A DNA stretch of 64,000 nt, taken from the NCBI RefSeq assembly GCF_001050345.1, contig NZ_LFMW01000007.1:496001-560000 (forward strand), given 5' to 3'. The notes beneath the pieces are model-generated. The model searched no databases. It was not told the origin of the DNA and saw nothing but the letters and a program-made list of their open reading frames with translations. Shown piece after piece: positions 36,689 to 45,467 of the stretch (the stretch's first letter is position 1; each line of letters begins with the position of its first letter). The DNA is from Pseudomonas fildesensis. GTDB lineage: Bacteria; Pseudomonadota; Gammaproteobacteria; Pseudomonadales; Pseudomonadaceae. The translations under genes and the position numbers were made by a program.

Positions 36689-36985
36689 ATGTCATTCATG
36701 CATCTGCTGCGTTCGCCTGCAGAACTCGCACGCGAGGTGGGCAGTAATGCGAAAGCGCTGCGACTGTCGAAAAACCTGTCTCGCAAAACTCTGGCGGAAA
36801 AATCCGGTGTTTCCGAATCGACGATCAAACGATTCGAGATGACCGGCGTAGTCACCCTCGAAGGGTTGATATTGCTGGCCACCGCCCTTGACGAGCTCAC
36901 CTGCGTCGCCAAGCTCTTCAAACCCGAACACCCCAATACCTACGAAGAGCTGAAAAACGCCAAGCGCAAACGGGGTACCCGATGA
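36689..36985 (+). CDS. hipB: HipB-like helix-turn-helix antitoxin
   Basis: A 98-residue XRE-type DNA-binding protein. The helix-turn-helix reads RLSKNLSRKTLAEKSGVSESTIKRFE (about residues 30-55). It overlaps hipA by 4 bases and would bind the operator and neutralise HipA. The ATG at 36689 (MSFMHLLRSP) is used; an in-frame ATG at 36698 is an alternative, and the longer upstream frame is an AT-rich promoter region. Confidence 0.82.
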   Translation: MSFMHLLRSPAELAREVGSNAKALRLSKNLSRKTLAEKSGVSESTIKRFEMTGVVTLEGLILLATALDELTCVAKLFKPEHPNTYEELKNAKRKRGTR

Positions 36986-38268
36986 AACCGATTGAGCTCA
37001 AACATACGGAGTCACTCACGGTCCTCAAGGACGGGATAAAGGTGGGTGAGCTCCATAAGGCTGACGGCAAAGGCATCTATTTCATCTACGACCAAGTCTG
37101 GCTTGCCACTGGATTCAACCTCTCGCCGCTGACCATGGCATTCAACGACAAGCCTCAGTTGGCCAAAGACCCGAACCTGTTCGACGGCCTGCACGGCCCC
37201 TTCGCCGACTCTCTGCCAGACGGCTGGGGATTGCTGCTGATGGATCGCTTTTTTAACAGCCACTTCAGCGACGGCACCGCACTCACCGCAACCGCGTTGG
37301 ATCGACTGGCCTATATCGGTGATCGCGGCATGGGCGCCTTCGAATATCAACCCAAGGCAGACAAAACAGCACTCACGGGGCCTGAGGACATTGCGCAACT
37401 CTATGAGGCATCGATCAAGGTGCAACAAGGCGATACCGCAGCGGTACTGACCAAACTTCGACTGGCGGGCGGCTCTCCCGGCGGTGCACGTCCCAAGGCC
37501 ATCGTTGCCTTGTCCGCAGATGGCAATCACGCAACATCAGCCTTTACAGCACTGAAACCAGGCTATTCGCACTGGATCGTCAAGTTCAGAGCCCTTAATG
37601 AACCGGTTGAAACCGGTGGAATCGAGTTCGCCTATGCACAAATGGCGAGGGACGCAGGCGTGCATATGGCCCAGTCGAGCATTCTGAATGTGAAGATGCC
37701 CGATAACACCGTTGAGAATTTCTTTGCCACAAAGCGCTTCGATAGAGAAGGCGACAGGAAAATCCACATGATGACCGTGTCGGCACTCATGTACGCGAAC
37801 TTCCGAACACCTTCAATTGACTACCCCAGCCTGCTTAAGCTGACGCAGGTAATGACGAAAGATGCCGGCGAAGTCGAAAAAATGGCCAGGCTGATGATTT
37901 TCAATGCCCTGTCACATAACCATGATGACCACGCCAAGAACTTTGCCTTTCTCTGCCATGAGCCTTCAAAGCGCACAGAACAAGAAAGCTGGAAAATGGC
38001 GCCGGGCTACGATGTGACGTTCTCCACCGCACTGGGCGAGCACACCTCGGGCTTCGGTGGCCGCAACCCTGGCAAGCCCACCAGGAAACGTATCCAGGAA
38101 ATCTGCAAAGACTACAAATACCTCGATGCCGATGCCTACATCGACCAGACACTTGCAGCGCTGATGAAGTGGAGAGGCGTGTTCGATCAATTGAATATTC
38201 CAAAACGCGCCGGTTCGGGCATCTTCAACGTTTTGGAAAGGCTGCACAAAGACTTCGAGAAGGTATAG
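36982..38268 (+). CDS. hipA: HipA-like serine/threonine kinase toxin
   Basis: A 428-residue HipA-family kinase. E. coli HipA phosphorylates glutamyl-tRNA synthetase and causes persistence; the target here is unknown. Visible features are an N-terminal HipA_N domain with LFDGLHGPFADSLPDGWGLLLMDR, a Gly-rich loop AGGSPGGARPKAIVAL near residue 165, the catalytic loop SHNHDDHAKNFAF near residue 315, and a metal-binding APGYDVTFS near residue 340. All kinase motifs look intact. Lower GC and rarer codons than the flanks suggest acquisition. Confidence 0.88.
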   Translation: MKPIELKHTESLTVLKDGIKVGELHKADGKGIYFIYDQVWLATGFNLSPLTMAFNDKPQLAKDPNLFDGLHGPFADSLPDGWGLLLMDRFFNSHFSDGTALTATALDRLAYIGDRGMGAFEYQPKADKTALTGPEDIAQLYEASIKVQQGDTAAVLTKLRLAGGSPGGARPKAIVALSADGNHATSAFTALKPGYSHWIVKFRALNEPVETGGIEFAYAQMARDAGVHMAQSSILNVKMPDNTVENFFATKRFDREGDRKIHMMTVSALMYANFRTPSIDYPSLLKLTQVMTKDAGEVEKMARLMIFNALSHNHDDHAKNFAFLCHEPSKRTEQESWKMAPGYDVTFSTALGEHTSGFGGRNPGKPTRKRIQEICKDYKYLDADAYIDQTLAALMKWRGVFDQLNIPKRAGSGIFNVLERLHKDFEKV

Positions 38269-38280
38269 CGGGAGCGGGCC

Positions 38281-38868
38281 TCAGATCATCCGGCGCAACA
38301 CCGCGCAGTCCTCTGCATGCCAATCCGCCAGTTCCGGCCACGGGTTTTCCGGCAGATTGACCAACACCGTCCGCGTCCCCGCCGCCCGACCGCAATCCAG
38401 GTCAAAGCGGTAATCCCCCACCATCACCATCTCGCCCGGCGCAACGTCCCAGGCCGCTGCCAGTTTCAGCAGGCCGCCCGGATCAGGCTTGGGCGGTGCA
38501 TCATCACGCCCCAGCACATCCTCGACGGCAAAGCAGTCCGCCAGGCCGATGGCTTGCAGCGTGACATGCGCCAATTCCCGCGCATTGCGGGTCAGGATGC
38601 CCAGGCGATAACCACGCCCGGCCAGCTCGCGCACCAGTTCTACCGCGCCTTGCGCCGCGACTGAACCCAGCGCCAGCTCGCGTTCATGCTCCAGCAGCCA
38701 GGCATGTTTGGCCGCCGCGACATCCGCCGGCAACGCCGCGAGGTGAGTGAGGATGTCATCCTCGGGCGGTATCTCCAGGGCCACGCGAATGGCCACAAAG
38801 TCATGCACGGCCACCGTAAGCGTGCCGTCCATGTCGAACACCCAATGTTTAACGTCAGACAGGCTCAT
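38281..38868 (-). CDS. HAD-superfamily phosphatase
   Basis: A 195-residue HAD hydrolase. Motif I is FDMDGTLT at residues 11-18, motif II LTRN near residue 95, motif III lysine in KPDPGG near residue 130, and motif IV GDYRFD near residue 150. The order and length suit a phosphoglycolate-phosphatase-like or GMP/IMP nucleotidase-like enzyme, but the substrate is not certain. It overlaps tesB by 4 bases and follows it on the same strand. Confidence 0.85.
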   Translation of the reverse strand: MSLSDVKHWVFDMDGTLTVAVHDFVAIRVALEIPPEDDILTHLAALPADVAAAKHAWLLEHERELALGSVAAQGAVELVRELAGRGYRLGILTRNARELAHVTLQAIGLADCFAVEDVLGRDDAPPKPDPGGLLKLAAAWDVAPGEMVMVGDYRFDLDCGRAAGTRTVLVNLPENPWPELADWHAEDCAVLRRMI

Positions 38869-39734
38869 GCCCAGTCCTTGCGATGACGAATCAAGCCTTC
38901 CTGAGTCACCGACGCCACCAATTTCCCGGCGCGGTTATACACGCTGCCACGGGAGAACCCCCTGGAATTACCGGCCCATGGGCTATCCATGGCATAGAGC
39001 AACCAGTCGTCGGCGCGCAGGTCGGCGTGGAACCACAGCGCGTGGTCGAGGCTGGCGACCTGCATGTCTTTCTGCCACACGGTCTTGCCATGGGGCAGCA
39101 GCGAGGTGGTCAGCAGGCCGAAGTCCGAGGCGTAGGCCAGCAGGTATTTATGCAGGGCCGGCGAGTCGGCCAGGGCACCGTCGGCGCGGAACCACACATA
39201 CTTGACCGGATCGGACGGCTGCGGGTTGAACGGGTCTTTCTCGGTGACCGGGCGCACTTCGATCGGCTTGGGACACAGCAGTTTTTCGCGCATGTGTTCG
39301 GGGATCAGGTGCGCGCGCAGGTGAGTCAGTTCCAGCTCCGACGGCAGGTTTTCCGGGCCAACCACCACGGGCATGGTGGTCTGGTGCTCGAAGCCTTCTT
39401 CGTCGTACTGGAACGAGGCGCTGCAGGTGAAGATCGGATTGCCCTTCTGGATCGCCGTCACCCGGCGGGTGCTGAAACTGCCGCCGTCACGCACACGATC
39501 CACGGAGTACACCACCGGCAATGCGGCATCGCCAGGGCGCAGGAAATAGCCGTGCAGGGAATGCACGTGACGCGCTTCTTCTACCGTTTGGCTGGCAGCC
39601 GACAGCGACTGGCCGAGCACCTGGCCGCCGAACAGTTGGCGAAAACCCAGGTCCTGGCTGCGGCCGCGAAAGAGGTTTTCCTCGATCGGTTCCAGGGTCA
39701 GCAAGTCCACCAGATCTTCCAATACTTGGCTCAT
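38865..39734 (-). CDS. tesB: Acyl-CoA thioesterase II
   Basis: Hydrolyses acyl-CoA to free fatty acid and CoA. The 289-residue protein has the double hot-dog layout of TesB: LFRGRSQDLGFRQLFGGQVLGQSLSAA near residue 20, FSTRRVTAIQKG near residue 90, and the C-terminal LASLDHALWFHADLRADDWLLYAMDSPWAGNSRGF with the catalytic Asp. First gene of a two-gene unit with the HAD phosphatase. Confidence 0.95.
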   Translation of the reverse strand: MSQVLEDLVDLLTLEPIEENLFRGRSQDLGFRQLFGGQVLGQSLSAASQTVEEARHVHSLHGYFLRPGDAALPVVYSVDRVRDGGSFSTRRVTAIQKGNPIFTCSASFQYDEEGFEHQTTMPVVVGPENLPSELELTHLRAHLIPEHMREKLLCPKPIEVRPVTEKDPFNPQPSDPVKYVWFRADGALADSPALHKYLLAYASDFGLLTTSLLPHGKTVWQKDMQVASLDHALWFHADLRADDWLLYAMDSPWAGNSRGFSRGSVYNRAGKLVASVTQEGLIRHRKDWA

Positions 39735-39767
39735 TCACACTCTCCTCAGAGCAAAACGGTATCTACC

Positions 39768-39867
39768 TGTAGGAGCGAGCTTGCTCGCGAAGATCGTTAA
39801 CGATAACGCAGCGCTTCTGGTTTACTGCAGCGCTCTTGCGTTCTTCACGAGCAAGCTCGCTCCTACA
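39768..39867. repeat. REP doublet, tgtaggagcgagcttgctcgcg type
   Basis: An inverted pair of a third REP subtype, between GNAT and tesB. Relatives are at 55,550-55,572 and 63,438-63,537. Confidence 0.85.
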
Positions 39868-39894
39868 GGGGGTCTATTGGGCATTCCGGGCTGC

Positions 39895-40464
39895 TTATCC
39901 GTGCAGCGTATCCAACCATTGGGCGCGGGTGATGCGGTACAAAACATGATGGCGCAGCGGGTCATCGGCTGCGACCTTTGGGTGTTCAAAATCTGCCAGG
40001 GGATCGTAATGCATACCGATGGCCTGCATGACTTTTTGTGATTGCAGATTAGCTTCGGTGGTGAAGGCGACGACTTCATCCAGCTTCAGCCGGTCGAACC
40101 CGCAACGCAGCGCCGTCCAGGCCGCCTCGCTGGCGTAACCCAGGCCCCAGTGCTCCTTGGCCAGGCGCCAGCCAATTTCCACGGCCGGGGTAAAGTCCGC
40201 TTCAAAGCTGACATTCAGCAGCCCGGTCAGGCCGATAAATTCGCCGCTGTCCTTGCGCTGCAAGGCCCACAGGCCAAAACCGTACTCGGCAAAATGGCCG
40301 CGAATCCGGCCGATCAGTGCGGCGCTTTCCAGGCGACTCAGCGTGGTCGGGAAATAACGCATCACCTGTGGGTCGGCGCACATGCGCGCAAACTCCGGCA
40401 AGTCGGCATCGCTCCATTGGCGCATCACCAAGCGTGCACTTTCCAGTTCCAGTATCGGCTCCAT
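39895..40464 (-). CDS. GNAT-family N-acetyltransferase (RimJ/RimL type)
   Basis: A 189-residue acetyltransferase. The start LESARLVMRQWSDADLPEFARMCADPQVMRYFP is typical of the Acetyltransf_3 group, and the acetyl-CoA-binding segment WRLAKEHWGLGYASEAAWTALRCGF lies near residue 105, followed by NLQSQKVMQAIGM. Substrate unknown; relatives acetylate ribosomal protein N-termini or small molecules. It is divergent from the deacetylase-like gene. Confidence 0.85.
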   Translation of the reverse strand: MEPILELESARLVMRQWSDADLPEFARMCADPQVMRYFPTTLSRLESAALIGRIRGHFAEYGFGLWALQRKDSGEFIGLTGLLNVSFEADFTPAVEIGWRLAKEHWGLGYASEAAWTALRCGFDRLKLDEVVAFTTEANLQSQKVMQAIGMHYDPLADFEHPKVAADDPLRHHVLYRITRAQWLDTLHG

Positions 40465-40539
40465 GGGTCCCCTCCCTTGCCATGTGCGTGAGTGTACAGC
40501 GCTGGTAAGATCCTTCGCAGATCCCCGTCAGAAAATCCC

Positions 40540-41460
40540 ATGCCTTTGCCATTGATCTACCACGACGACTACAGCCCCGAGTTCCCGGCGGACCACCGTT
40601 TCCCCATGGACAAGTTCCGCCTGTTGCGTGACCACTTGGTGTCCACCGGACTGACCCAAGACAGCCAATTACTGCGCCCGCAGTTGTGCCCCCCGGAGAT
40701 TCTGGCCCTGGCCCATGAACCTGGGTATATCGAACGCTACATGAGCGGCGAGTTGTCCCGCGAAGACCAACGGCGCCTCGGCCTGCCCTGGAGTGAAGCG
40801 CTGGCCCGGCGCACCGTGCGAGCGGTCGGCGGCTCAATCCTGGCGGCCGAGCAGGCCCTCGAACACGGCCTGGCCTGCCACCTGGCCGGCGGTACCCATC
40901 ACGCCCACTACGACTACCCGGCGGGCTTTTGCATTTTCAACGACCTGGCGGTGATCAGCCATTACCTGCTGGCCAGCGGGCGGGTCAACCGTGTGCTGAT
41001 CTTCGACTGCGACGTGCACCAGGGCGACGGCACCGCACGCATCCTCCATGACACGCCGGACGCCATCACCGTGTCGCTGCACTGCGAAAAGAACTTCCCG
41101 GCACGCAAGGCCCAGAGCGACTGGGATATCCCATTGCCGATGGGCATGGGCGATGCCGACTACCTCAAGGTGGTCGACGACGCCCTCAACTACTTGCTGC
41201 CGCTCTACCAGCCCGACCTGGTGCTGTACGACGCCGGCGTGGATGTGCACAAGGATGACGCGCTCGGTTATCTCAAGCTGACGGACGAAGGCGTCGCCGC
41301 CCGTGATGAAAGTGTGATGCGCCACTGCCTGGGCCGCGACATTCCGGTAATGGGCGTGATCGGCGGCGGCTACAGCAAAGACCGTGCTGCCCTGGCCCGC
41401 CGTCACGGCATCCTGCACCACAGCGCACAACGGGTGTGGACGTCATCAGGTTGTCATTGA
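40540..41460 (+). CDS. Histone-deacetylase-family amidohydrolase
   Basis: A 306-residue zinc amidohydrolase of the HDAC/AcuC/acetylpolyamine superfamily. Zinc ligands and active-site motifs are visible: GGTHHAHYDYPAGFCIFNDLAVI near residue 125, FDCDVHQGDGT near residue 157, YDAGVDVH near residue 230, and GGGYS near residue 280. The bacterial substrate could be an acetylated polyamine, acetoin-pathway protein or other amide. The ATG at 40540 gives the family length. It is divergent from an acetyltransferase, which may be chance. Confidence 0.88.
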   Translation: MPLPLIYHDDYSPEFPADHRFPMDKFRLLRDHLVSTGLTQDSQLLRPQLCPPEILALAHEPGYIERYMSGELSREDQRRLGLPWSEALARRTVRAVGGSILAAEQALEHGLACHLAGGTHHAHYDYPAGFCIFNDLAVISHYLLASGRVNRVLIFDCDVHQGDGTARILHDTPDAITVSLHCEKNFPARKAQSDWDIPLPMGMGDADYLKVVDDALNYLLPLYQPDLVLYDAGVDVHKDDALGYLKLTDEGVAARDESVMRHCLGRDIPVMGVIGGGYSKDRAALARRHGILHHSAQRVWTSSGCH

Positions 41461-41631
41461 CGTGTGGACGTTACCCACAATGCCTGTGGAACGGCCTGTG
41501 GATAACTTGAGTGTAAGCGTCTGAAAGCCAGTCGCCGTATGGGCTGTAGGAAGATGTACGTTTTTTGATCAGGCAGCCACGCCGCCGTCGGGTAGAATGC
41601 TCGGCCTATTCAAGCGACCGCAGCCCTGCCC
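41461..41631. other. Intergenic region with DnaA-box-like sequences
   Basis: It contains TGTGGATAA (41497-41505, a perfect DnaA box on the minus strand) and TTACCCACA (41471-41479, one mismatch). Three further matches lie in the next gene at 42020, 42071 and 42098. Confidence 0.35.
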
Positions 41632-42867
41632 ATGCCTCAGACCCCTTCTCATCACGTCACTATTATCGGCGGCGGCCCTGCCGGGCTGATGGCCGCTGAA
41701 GTCCTGAGCCAGGCGGGCGTGCGGGTTGACCTGTATGACGGCATGCCCTCGGTGGGGCGCAAATTCCTGCTGGCGGGCGTGGGCGGCATGAACATCACCC
41801 ACTCAGAGGCTTACCCGGCGTTCCTGTCGCGCTACGCCGAGCGTGCGCCGCACATAGCGCCATTGCTGCGGGCGTTTGGTGCCGAGGCACTGTGCGAATG
41901 GATACATGGCCTGGGCATCGAAACCTTTGTCGGCACCTCCGGCCGGGTGTTTCCTACCGACATGAAAGCCGCCCCGCTGCTGCGTGCCTGGCTCAAGCGC
42001 CTGCGGGACCAGGGCGTGGTTATCCACACTCGCCATCGTTGGCTGGGGTGGAATGCCGACGGTGGCCTGGTTATCCACAGCCCTGAGGGCGAAAAAGTTG
42101 TCCACAGCGATGCGGTGCTGCTGGCCCTTGGCGGCGGCAGTTGGTCGCGCCTGGGGTCTGACGGCGCCTGGCTCAAGTTGCTGGAAGATAAAGGCGTGCC
42201 CTACGTGCGCCTGCAACCGAGCAATTGTGGCTTCGAGGTGTCGGCCTGGAGTGAATTAATGGTCAGCAAATTCGCCGGTTCGCCGTTGAAAAACGTCGCC
42301 ATCGGGTTGGCGGATGACAAGCCTCGGCTGGGTGAGTGTGTGGTCACCGCGACCGGCATCGAGGGCAGTTTGATCTACGCACTGTCGGCGCCGATTCGTG
42401 AAGCGATCAACCGTGATGGCTCGGCCACCGTGCACATCGACCTGCTGCCGAGCAAGCCGCTGGACAAGGTTCAGGCGGCATTGGCCAAGCCGCGTGGCTC
42501 GCGCTCGATGAGCAAGCATTTGCACAGTCAGTTGGGCTTGGACGGGGTCAAGGCGGCGCTGTTGCGCGAGTTGGCGCCGGCTGAGCACTTCAACGATCCG
42601 GCGCAGTTGGCGGTGGATATCAAGGCGTTGCCGCTGACGCTGGTGAAAACCCGGCCGATGGATGAGGCGATCAGTACGGCGGGCGGTGTGCCGTTTGAAG
42701 CGCTGGATGAGCGGCTGATGATCAACCAGTTGCCGGGGGTGTTTTGTGCGGGGGAGATGCTGGATTGGGAGGCGCCGACCGGTGGGTATTTGCTGACCGG
42801 GTGTTTTGCCAGTGGGCGAGCGGCTGGGCGAGGCGTTCTTGAATGGTTAAACACCAAGGCCGACTAA
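41632..42867 (+). CDS. HI0933/YhiN-family flavoprotein
   Basis: A 411-residue FAD-dependent oxidoreductase. The dinucleotide fold GGGPAGLMAAEVLSQAGV is at residues 11-28, followed by GRKFLLAGVGGMNITHSE near residue 43, the AGGVPFEALDERLM stretch near residue 350, and the C-terminal FCAGEMLDWEAPTGGYLL. The last motif is diagnostic of the HI0933 family. Physiological substrate unknown. Confidence 0.9.
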   Translation: MPQTPSHHVTIIGGGPAGLMAAEVLSQAGVRVDLYDGMPSVGRKFLLAGVGGMNITHSEAYPAFLSRYAERAPHIAPLLRAFGAEALCEWIHGLGIETFVGTSGRVFPTDMKAAPLLRAWLKRLRDQGVVIHTRHRWLGWNADGGLVIHSPEGEKVVHSDAVLLALGGGSWSRLGSDGAWLKLLEDKGVPYVRLQPSNCGFEVSAWSELMVSKFAGSPLKNVAIGLADDKPRLGECVVTATGIEGSLIYALSAPIREAINRDGSATVHIDLLPSKPLDKVQAALAKPRGSRSMSKHLHSQLGLDGVKAALLRELAPAEHFNDPAQLAVDIKALPLTLVKTRPMDEAISTAGGVPFEALDERLMINQLPGVFCAGEMLDWEAPTGGYLLTGCFASGRAAGRGVLEWLNTKAD

Positions 42868-42910
42868 CCTTTAGAAGCCCGGCGTGCCGGCGATGACGCT
42901 CTCAAGAATG

Positions 42911-42987
42911 CTATCGGGAGCAAGCCTCCTCCCACATTTTGAATGTATTCACAGATCAAAAATGTGGGAGGGGGCTTGCTCCCGATG
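42911..42987. repeat. REP doublet
   Basis: Inverted pair; the left arm carries one change (caagcctcctccc). Between the flavoprotein gene and the convergent helicase gene. Confidence 0.85.
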
Positions 42988-43010
42988 AGGCCTTCAGCAG
43001 CACCGAAACC

Positions 43011-44342
43011 TTACTTCTTCTTGCGCGGCCCCGTGTTGAAAACAGGCACTTTGCGCACCGGCTTGATCGACGGCTCCGCCGGCGACACTTCCCCACTGTC
43101 CACCCATTTGCCCAGGTTGCGCTTACCGCCACCCGACGCCTTGGGTTTCTTCGGCTTTTTCGGCTTCTTCACCACCTGCCCAGTGGCATCGGTATCCGGC
43201 ACGCGATGTTCCGGTTCGAAGTCCTGCTCCATCTGCCGGGTCAGCGTCTGACGCGTCAGCATCTCAATGGCCGACAGCATGTTCACTTCATCGGCACACA
43301 CCAGGGAAATCGCCTCACCGGTGTTGCCCGCACGCCCGGTACGGCCAATGCGATGGATGTAGTCCTCAGCCACGATCGGCAGGTCAAAGTTGACCACCAG
43401 TGGCAGGTCTTCGATATCCAGGCCTCGGGCCGCGACATCAGTGGCCACCAGGATCTGCACATCGCTGGACTTGAAGCGGTCCAGCGCGCGTTGGCGGGTC
43501 GCCTGAGGTTTGTCGCCATGGATGCCGTCGGCATTGATGCCCAGGCCCTGCAACTTATCCACCAGCGCATCCACGCCGTTACGGGTCTTGGCGAACACCA
43601 GCACCTGCTTCCAGCGGCCCTTGCGCATCAGGTGCACAAACAGCTCCGCCTTGCGCTTCTTGTCCACCGGCACCACCCATTGCTTCACGGTGTTGGCGGC
43701 GACGTTACGCGGGCTGACTTCGATGGTCAGCGGGTCGTTGAGCATCTGCCCGGCCAGCAGGCGGATCTCATCGGAGAAGGTCGCGGAGAACAGCAGGGTC
43801 TGGCGCTTTTTTGGCAGCATGCGGTAGATGTTCGCCAGTTCTTCGGAAAAGCCCAGGTCGAGCATGCGGTCGGCTTCATCCAGCACCAGGGTCTGCAGCT
43901 GTTTAAAATTCAGCGCGTTCTGGCGGAACAGGTCGATCAGGCGGCCAGGCGTGGCCACCAGCACGTCAACGCCTTTGCGCAGCTTCATCATCTGCGGGTT
44001 GATGCTCACGCCGCCGTACACCGCGTAGGTGGTGAGCGGCAGGTTTTGGGCGTATTCGGCAACGCTGGCGTGAACCTGCTCGGCCAACTCGCGGGTCGGG
44101 CACAGGATCAGCGCGCGCGCCGAGTTGGCGGCGACTTTCGGCCCTTCCATGGTCAGCAATTGCAGGAGCGGCAAGGCGAAACCGGCGGTCTTGCCGGTGC
44201 CGGTCTGGGCCGCGGCCATCAGGTCGCGACCGGCCAGCACCGCCGGAATGGCCTGCGCCTGCACCGGCGTCGGGGTCTGGTAGCCAAGCGTCTCAAGGGC
44301 GCGCAGCAAGGGTTCGATCAGGCCAAGGGTGGCGAAAGTCAT
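43011..44342 (-). CDS. DEAD-box RNA helicase, RhlE-like
   Basis: A 443-residue ATP-dependent RNA helicase. All core motifs are present: PTPVQAQAIP (Q motif), AAQTGTGKTAGF (I), PTRELAEQ (Ia), TPGRLIDL (Ib), DEADRML (II), SATFS (III), and YIHRIGRTGRAG (VI). The C-terminal tail of about 65 residues is rich in Lys and Pro (KKPKKPKKPKASGGGKR), as in RhlE-type helicases that contact ribosomal RNA. The ATG at 44342 fits MTFATLGL, the usual start. Confidence 0.93.
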   Translation of the reverse strand: MTFATLGLIEPLLRALETLGYQTPTPVQAQAIPAVLAGRDLMAAAQTGTGKTAGFALPLLQLLTMEGPKVAANSARALILCPTRELAEQVHASVAEYAQNLPLTTYAVYGGVSINPQMMKLRKGVDVLVATPGRLIDLFRQNALNFKQLQTLVLDEADRMLDLGFSEELANIYRMLPKKRQTLLFSATFSDEIRLLAGQMLNDPLTIEVSPRNVAANTVKQWVVPVDKKRKAELFVHLMRKGRWKQVLVFAKTRNGVDALVDKLQGLGINADGIHGDKPQATRQRALDRFKSSDVQILVATDVAARGLDIEDLPLVVNFDLPIVAEDYIHRIGRTGRAGNTGEAISLVCADEVNMLSAIEMLTRQTLTRQMEQDFEPEHRVPDTDATGQVVKKPKKPKKPKASGGGKRNLGKWVDSGEVSPAEPSIKPVRKVPVFNTGPRKKK

Positions 44343-44381
44343 GTGTTTACCGTAGGAAAAAATAACAAGCAGCGCATGAGC

Positions 44382-44416
44382 GGGTAAAAAAAGCCGCAAT
44401 GTGCGGCAGTTTACCC
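44382..44416 (-). terminator. Intrinsic terminator of the DMT transporter gene
   Basis: On the minus strand GCCGCA-CAT-TGCGGC is followed by seven T. An outer GGGTAAA/TTTACCC pairing spans the DMT stop codon. It lies just before the helicase start, separating the two genes. Confidence 0.88.
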
Positions 44417-45307
44417 TAAATCCGGCTTGCGCTTGCGCCACTGGGGCAGGCTGATCAATAGCACCGCGCTGATGATCACCAACATCGCCAGCGCCTCTTC
44501 CAGGCCGATGGTCTCGCCGACAAACACAATCCCCAGCAACACCGCCACCGCCGGGTTGACGTAGGCATAGCTGGTCGCGGCCGCCGGGCGTACGTGCTTG
44601 AGCAGGTACATATAAGCGTTGAAGGCGATGATGGAGCCGAACACGGTCAGGTATGCCAGGGCCAGCCAGCCTTCCAGCGGCGGCATGGCTTGCAGGTGCT
44701 CGCCGGATACCGCGCTGCCGATCAACAGCGCCACACCGGCCACCAGCATTTCCGCCGCACTGGCCATCGCGCCCTGGGGCAGCGGCAGGCGCCTACTCCA
44801 CACCGAACCGAACGCCCACGACGCCGCAGCAAATAACAGTAAAGCAGCGCCCATCGGGCTCGACTGCAACGTGCTGCCCATGTTGAGCATGGCGATACCG
44901 ACCATCCCCATGATCACGCCCGCCCATTCCAGCCGGGTATTACGCGCGCCCCAGAAATAACCACACAGCAAAGTGAACAGCGGCACGGTCGCCACTGCCA
45001 GCGCGGCCACGCCGGACGACACGCCCGTGTGCTCGGCAACCGTCACCGCGCCATTCCCGAAGGTCAGCAGCAAAATGCCGATCTTCGCGGCGGCCTTCCA
45101 CTGCGTCCAAGTAGGCGCCGGCACCCCGCGCCAACGTAAAAAGCCGTACATCAGCGCGCCCGCCGTGCAAAACCGAATCCCCGCCAACAGCAATGGCGGC
45201 CAATACTCCACGCCAATACGAATCACCAGGTAGGTAGACCCCCAGATCACGTACAACGCAAAAAAGGCGGCGATCAACGGTAAGGGGAAGCGACGTGGGC
45301 CAGGCAT
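44411..45307 (-). CDS. DMT-superfamily exporter, YedA-like
   Basis: A 298-residue membrane protein with two EamA repeats and about ten hydrophobic segments. The start FFALYVIWGSTYLVIRIGVEYWPPLLLAGIRF and the ALAVATVPLFTLLCGYFW segment are typical of YedA/RhtA-like amino acid or metabolite exporters. It is divergent from an Lrp/AsnC regulator, an arrangement in which the regulator commonly senses the exported amino acid. Confidence 0.88.
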   Translation of the reverse strand: MPGPRRFPLPLIAAFFALYVIWGSTYLVIRIGVEYWPPLLLAGIRFCTAGALMYGFLRWRGVPAPTWTQWKAAAKIGILLLTFGNGAVTVAEHTGVSSGVAALAVATVPLFTLLCGYFWGARNTRLEWAGVIMGMVGIAMLNMGSTLQSSPMGAALLLFAAASWAFGSVWSRRLPLPQGAMASAAEMLVAGVALLIGSAVSGEHLQAMPPLEGWLALAYLTVFGSIIAFNAYMYLLKHVRPAAATSYAYVNPAVAVLLGIVFVGETIGLEEALAMLVIISAVLLISLPQWRKRKPDLG

Positions 45308-45353
45308 TGGGCGGCTCTATGGCAGTAGAAGGGAGGCTTATTCTAGAAAAGCA

Positions 45354-45391
45354 GCGGCTTAAACATAAGTTACAAAACCTGTTTAAACCGC
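45354..45391. promoter_or_regulatory. Inverted repeat in DMT/Lrp divergent promoter
   Basis: GCGGCTTAAAC (45354-45364) and GTTTAAACCGC (45381-45391) form a 10-of-11 inverted repeat with a 16-base spacer. It is a candidate site for the neighbouring Lrp/AsnC protein. Confidence 0.5.
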
Positions 45392-45433
45392 CCATACACT
45401 TTTCAAAACATGCTTATGAAGGCTATAACCCAT

Positions 45434-45445
45434 GCTTTCGAAAGC
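45434..45445. promoter_or_regulatory. Perfect palindrome GCTTTCGAAAGC before lrp-type gene
   Basis: A 12-base perfect palindrome ends 22 bases before the Lrp-type start codon. It may be an autoregulatory site. Confidence 0.35.
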
Positions 45446-45467
45446 CACGCGCAACCGGAGCCTTATC

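Noticed and set aside
41471..42106. Replication origin at the DnaA-box-like cluster
   Set aside because: No dnaA, dnaN, gidA or AT-rich unwinding region is nearby, and some boxes are explained by Val-Ile-His codons.
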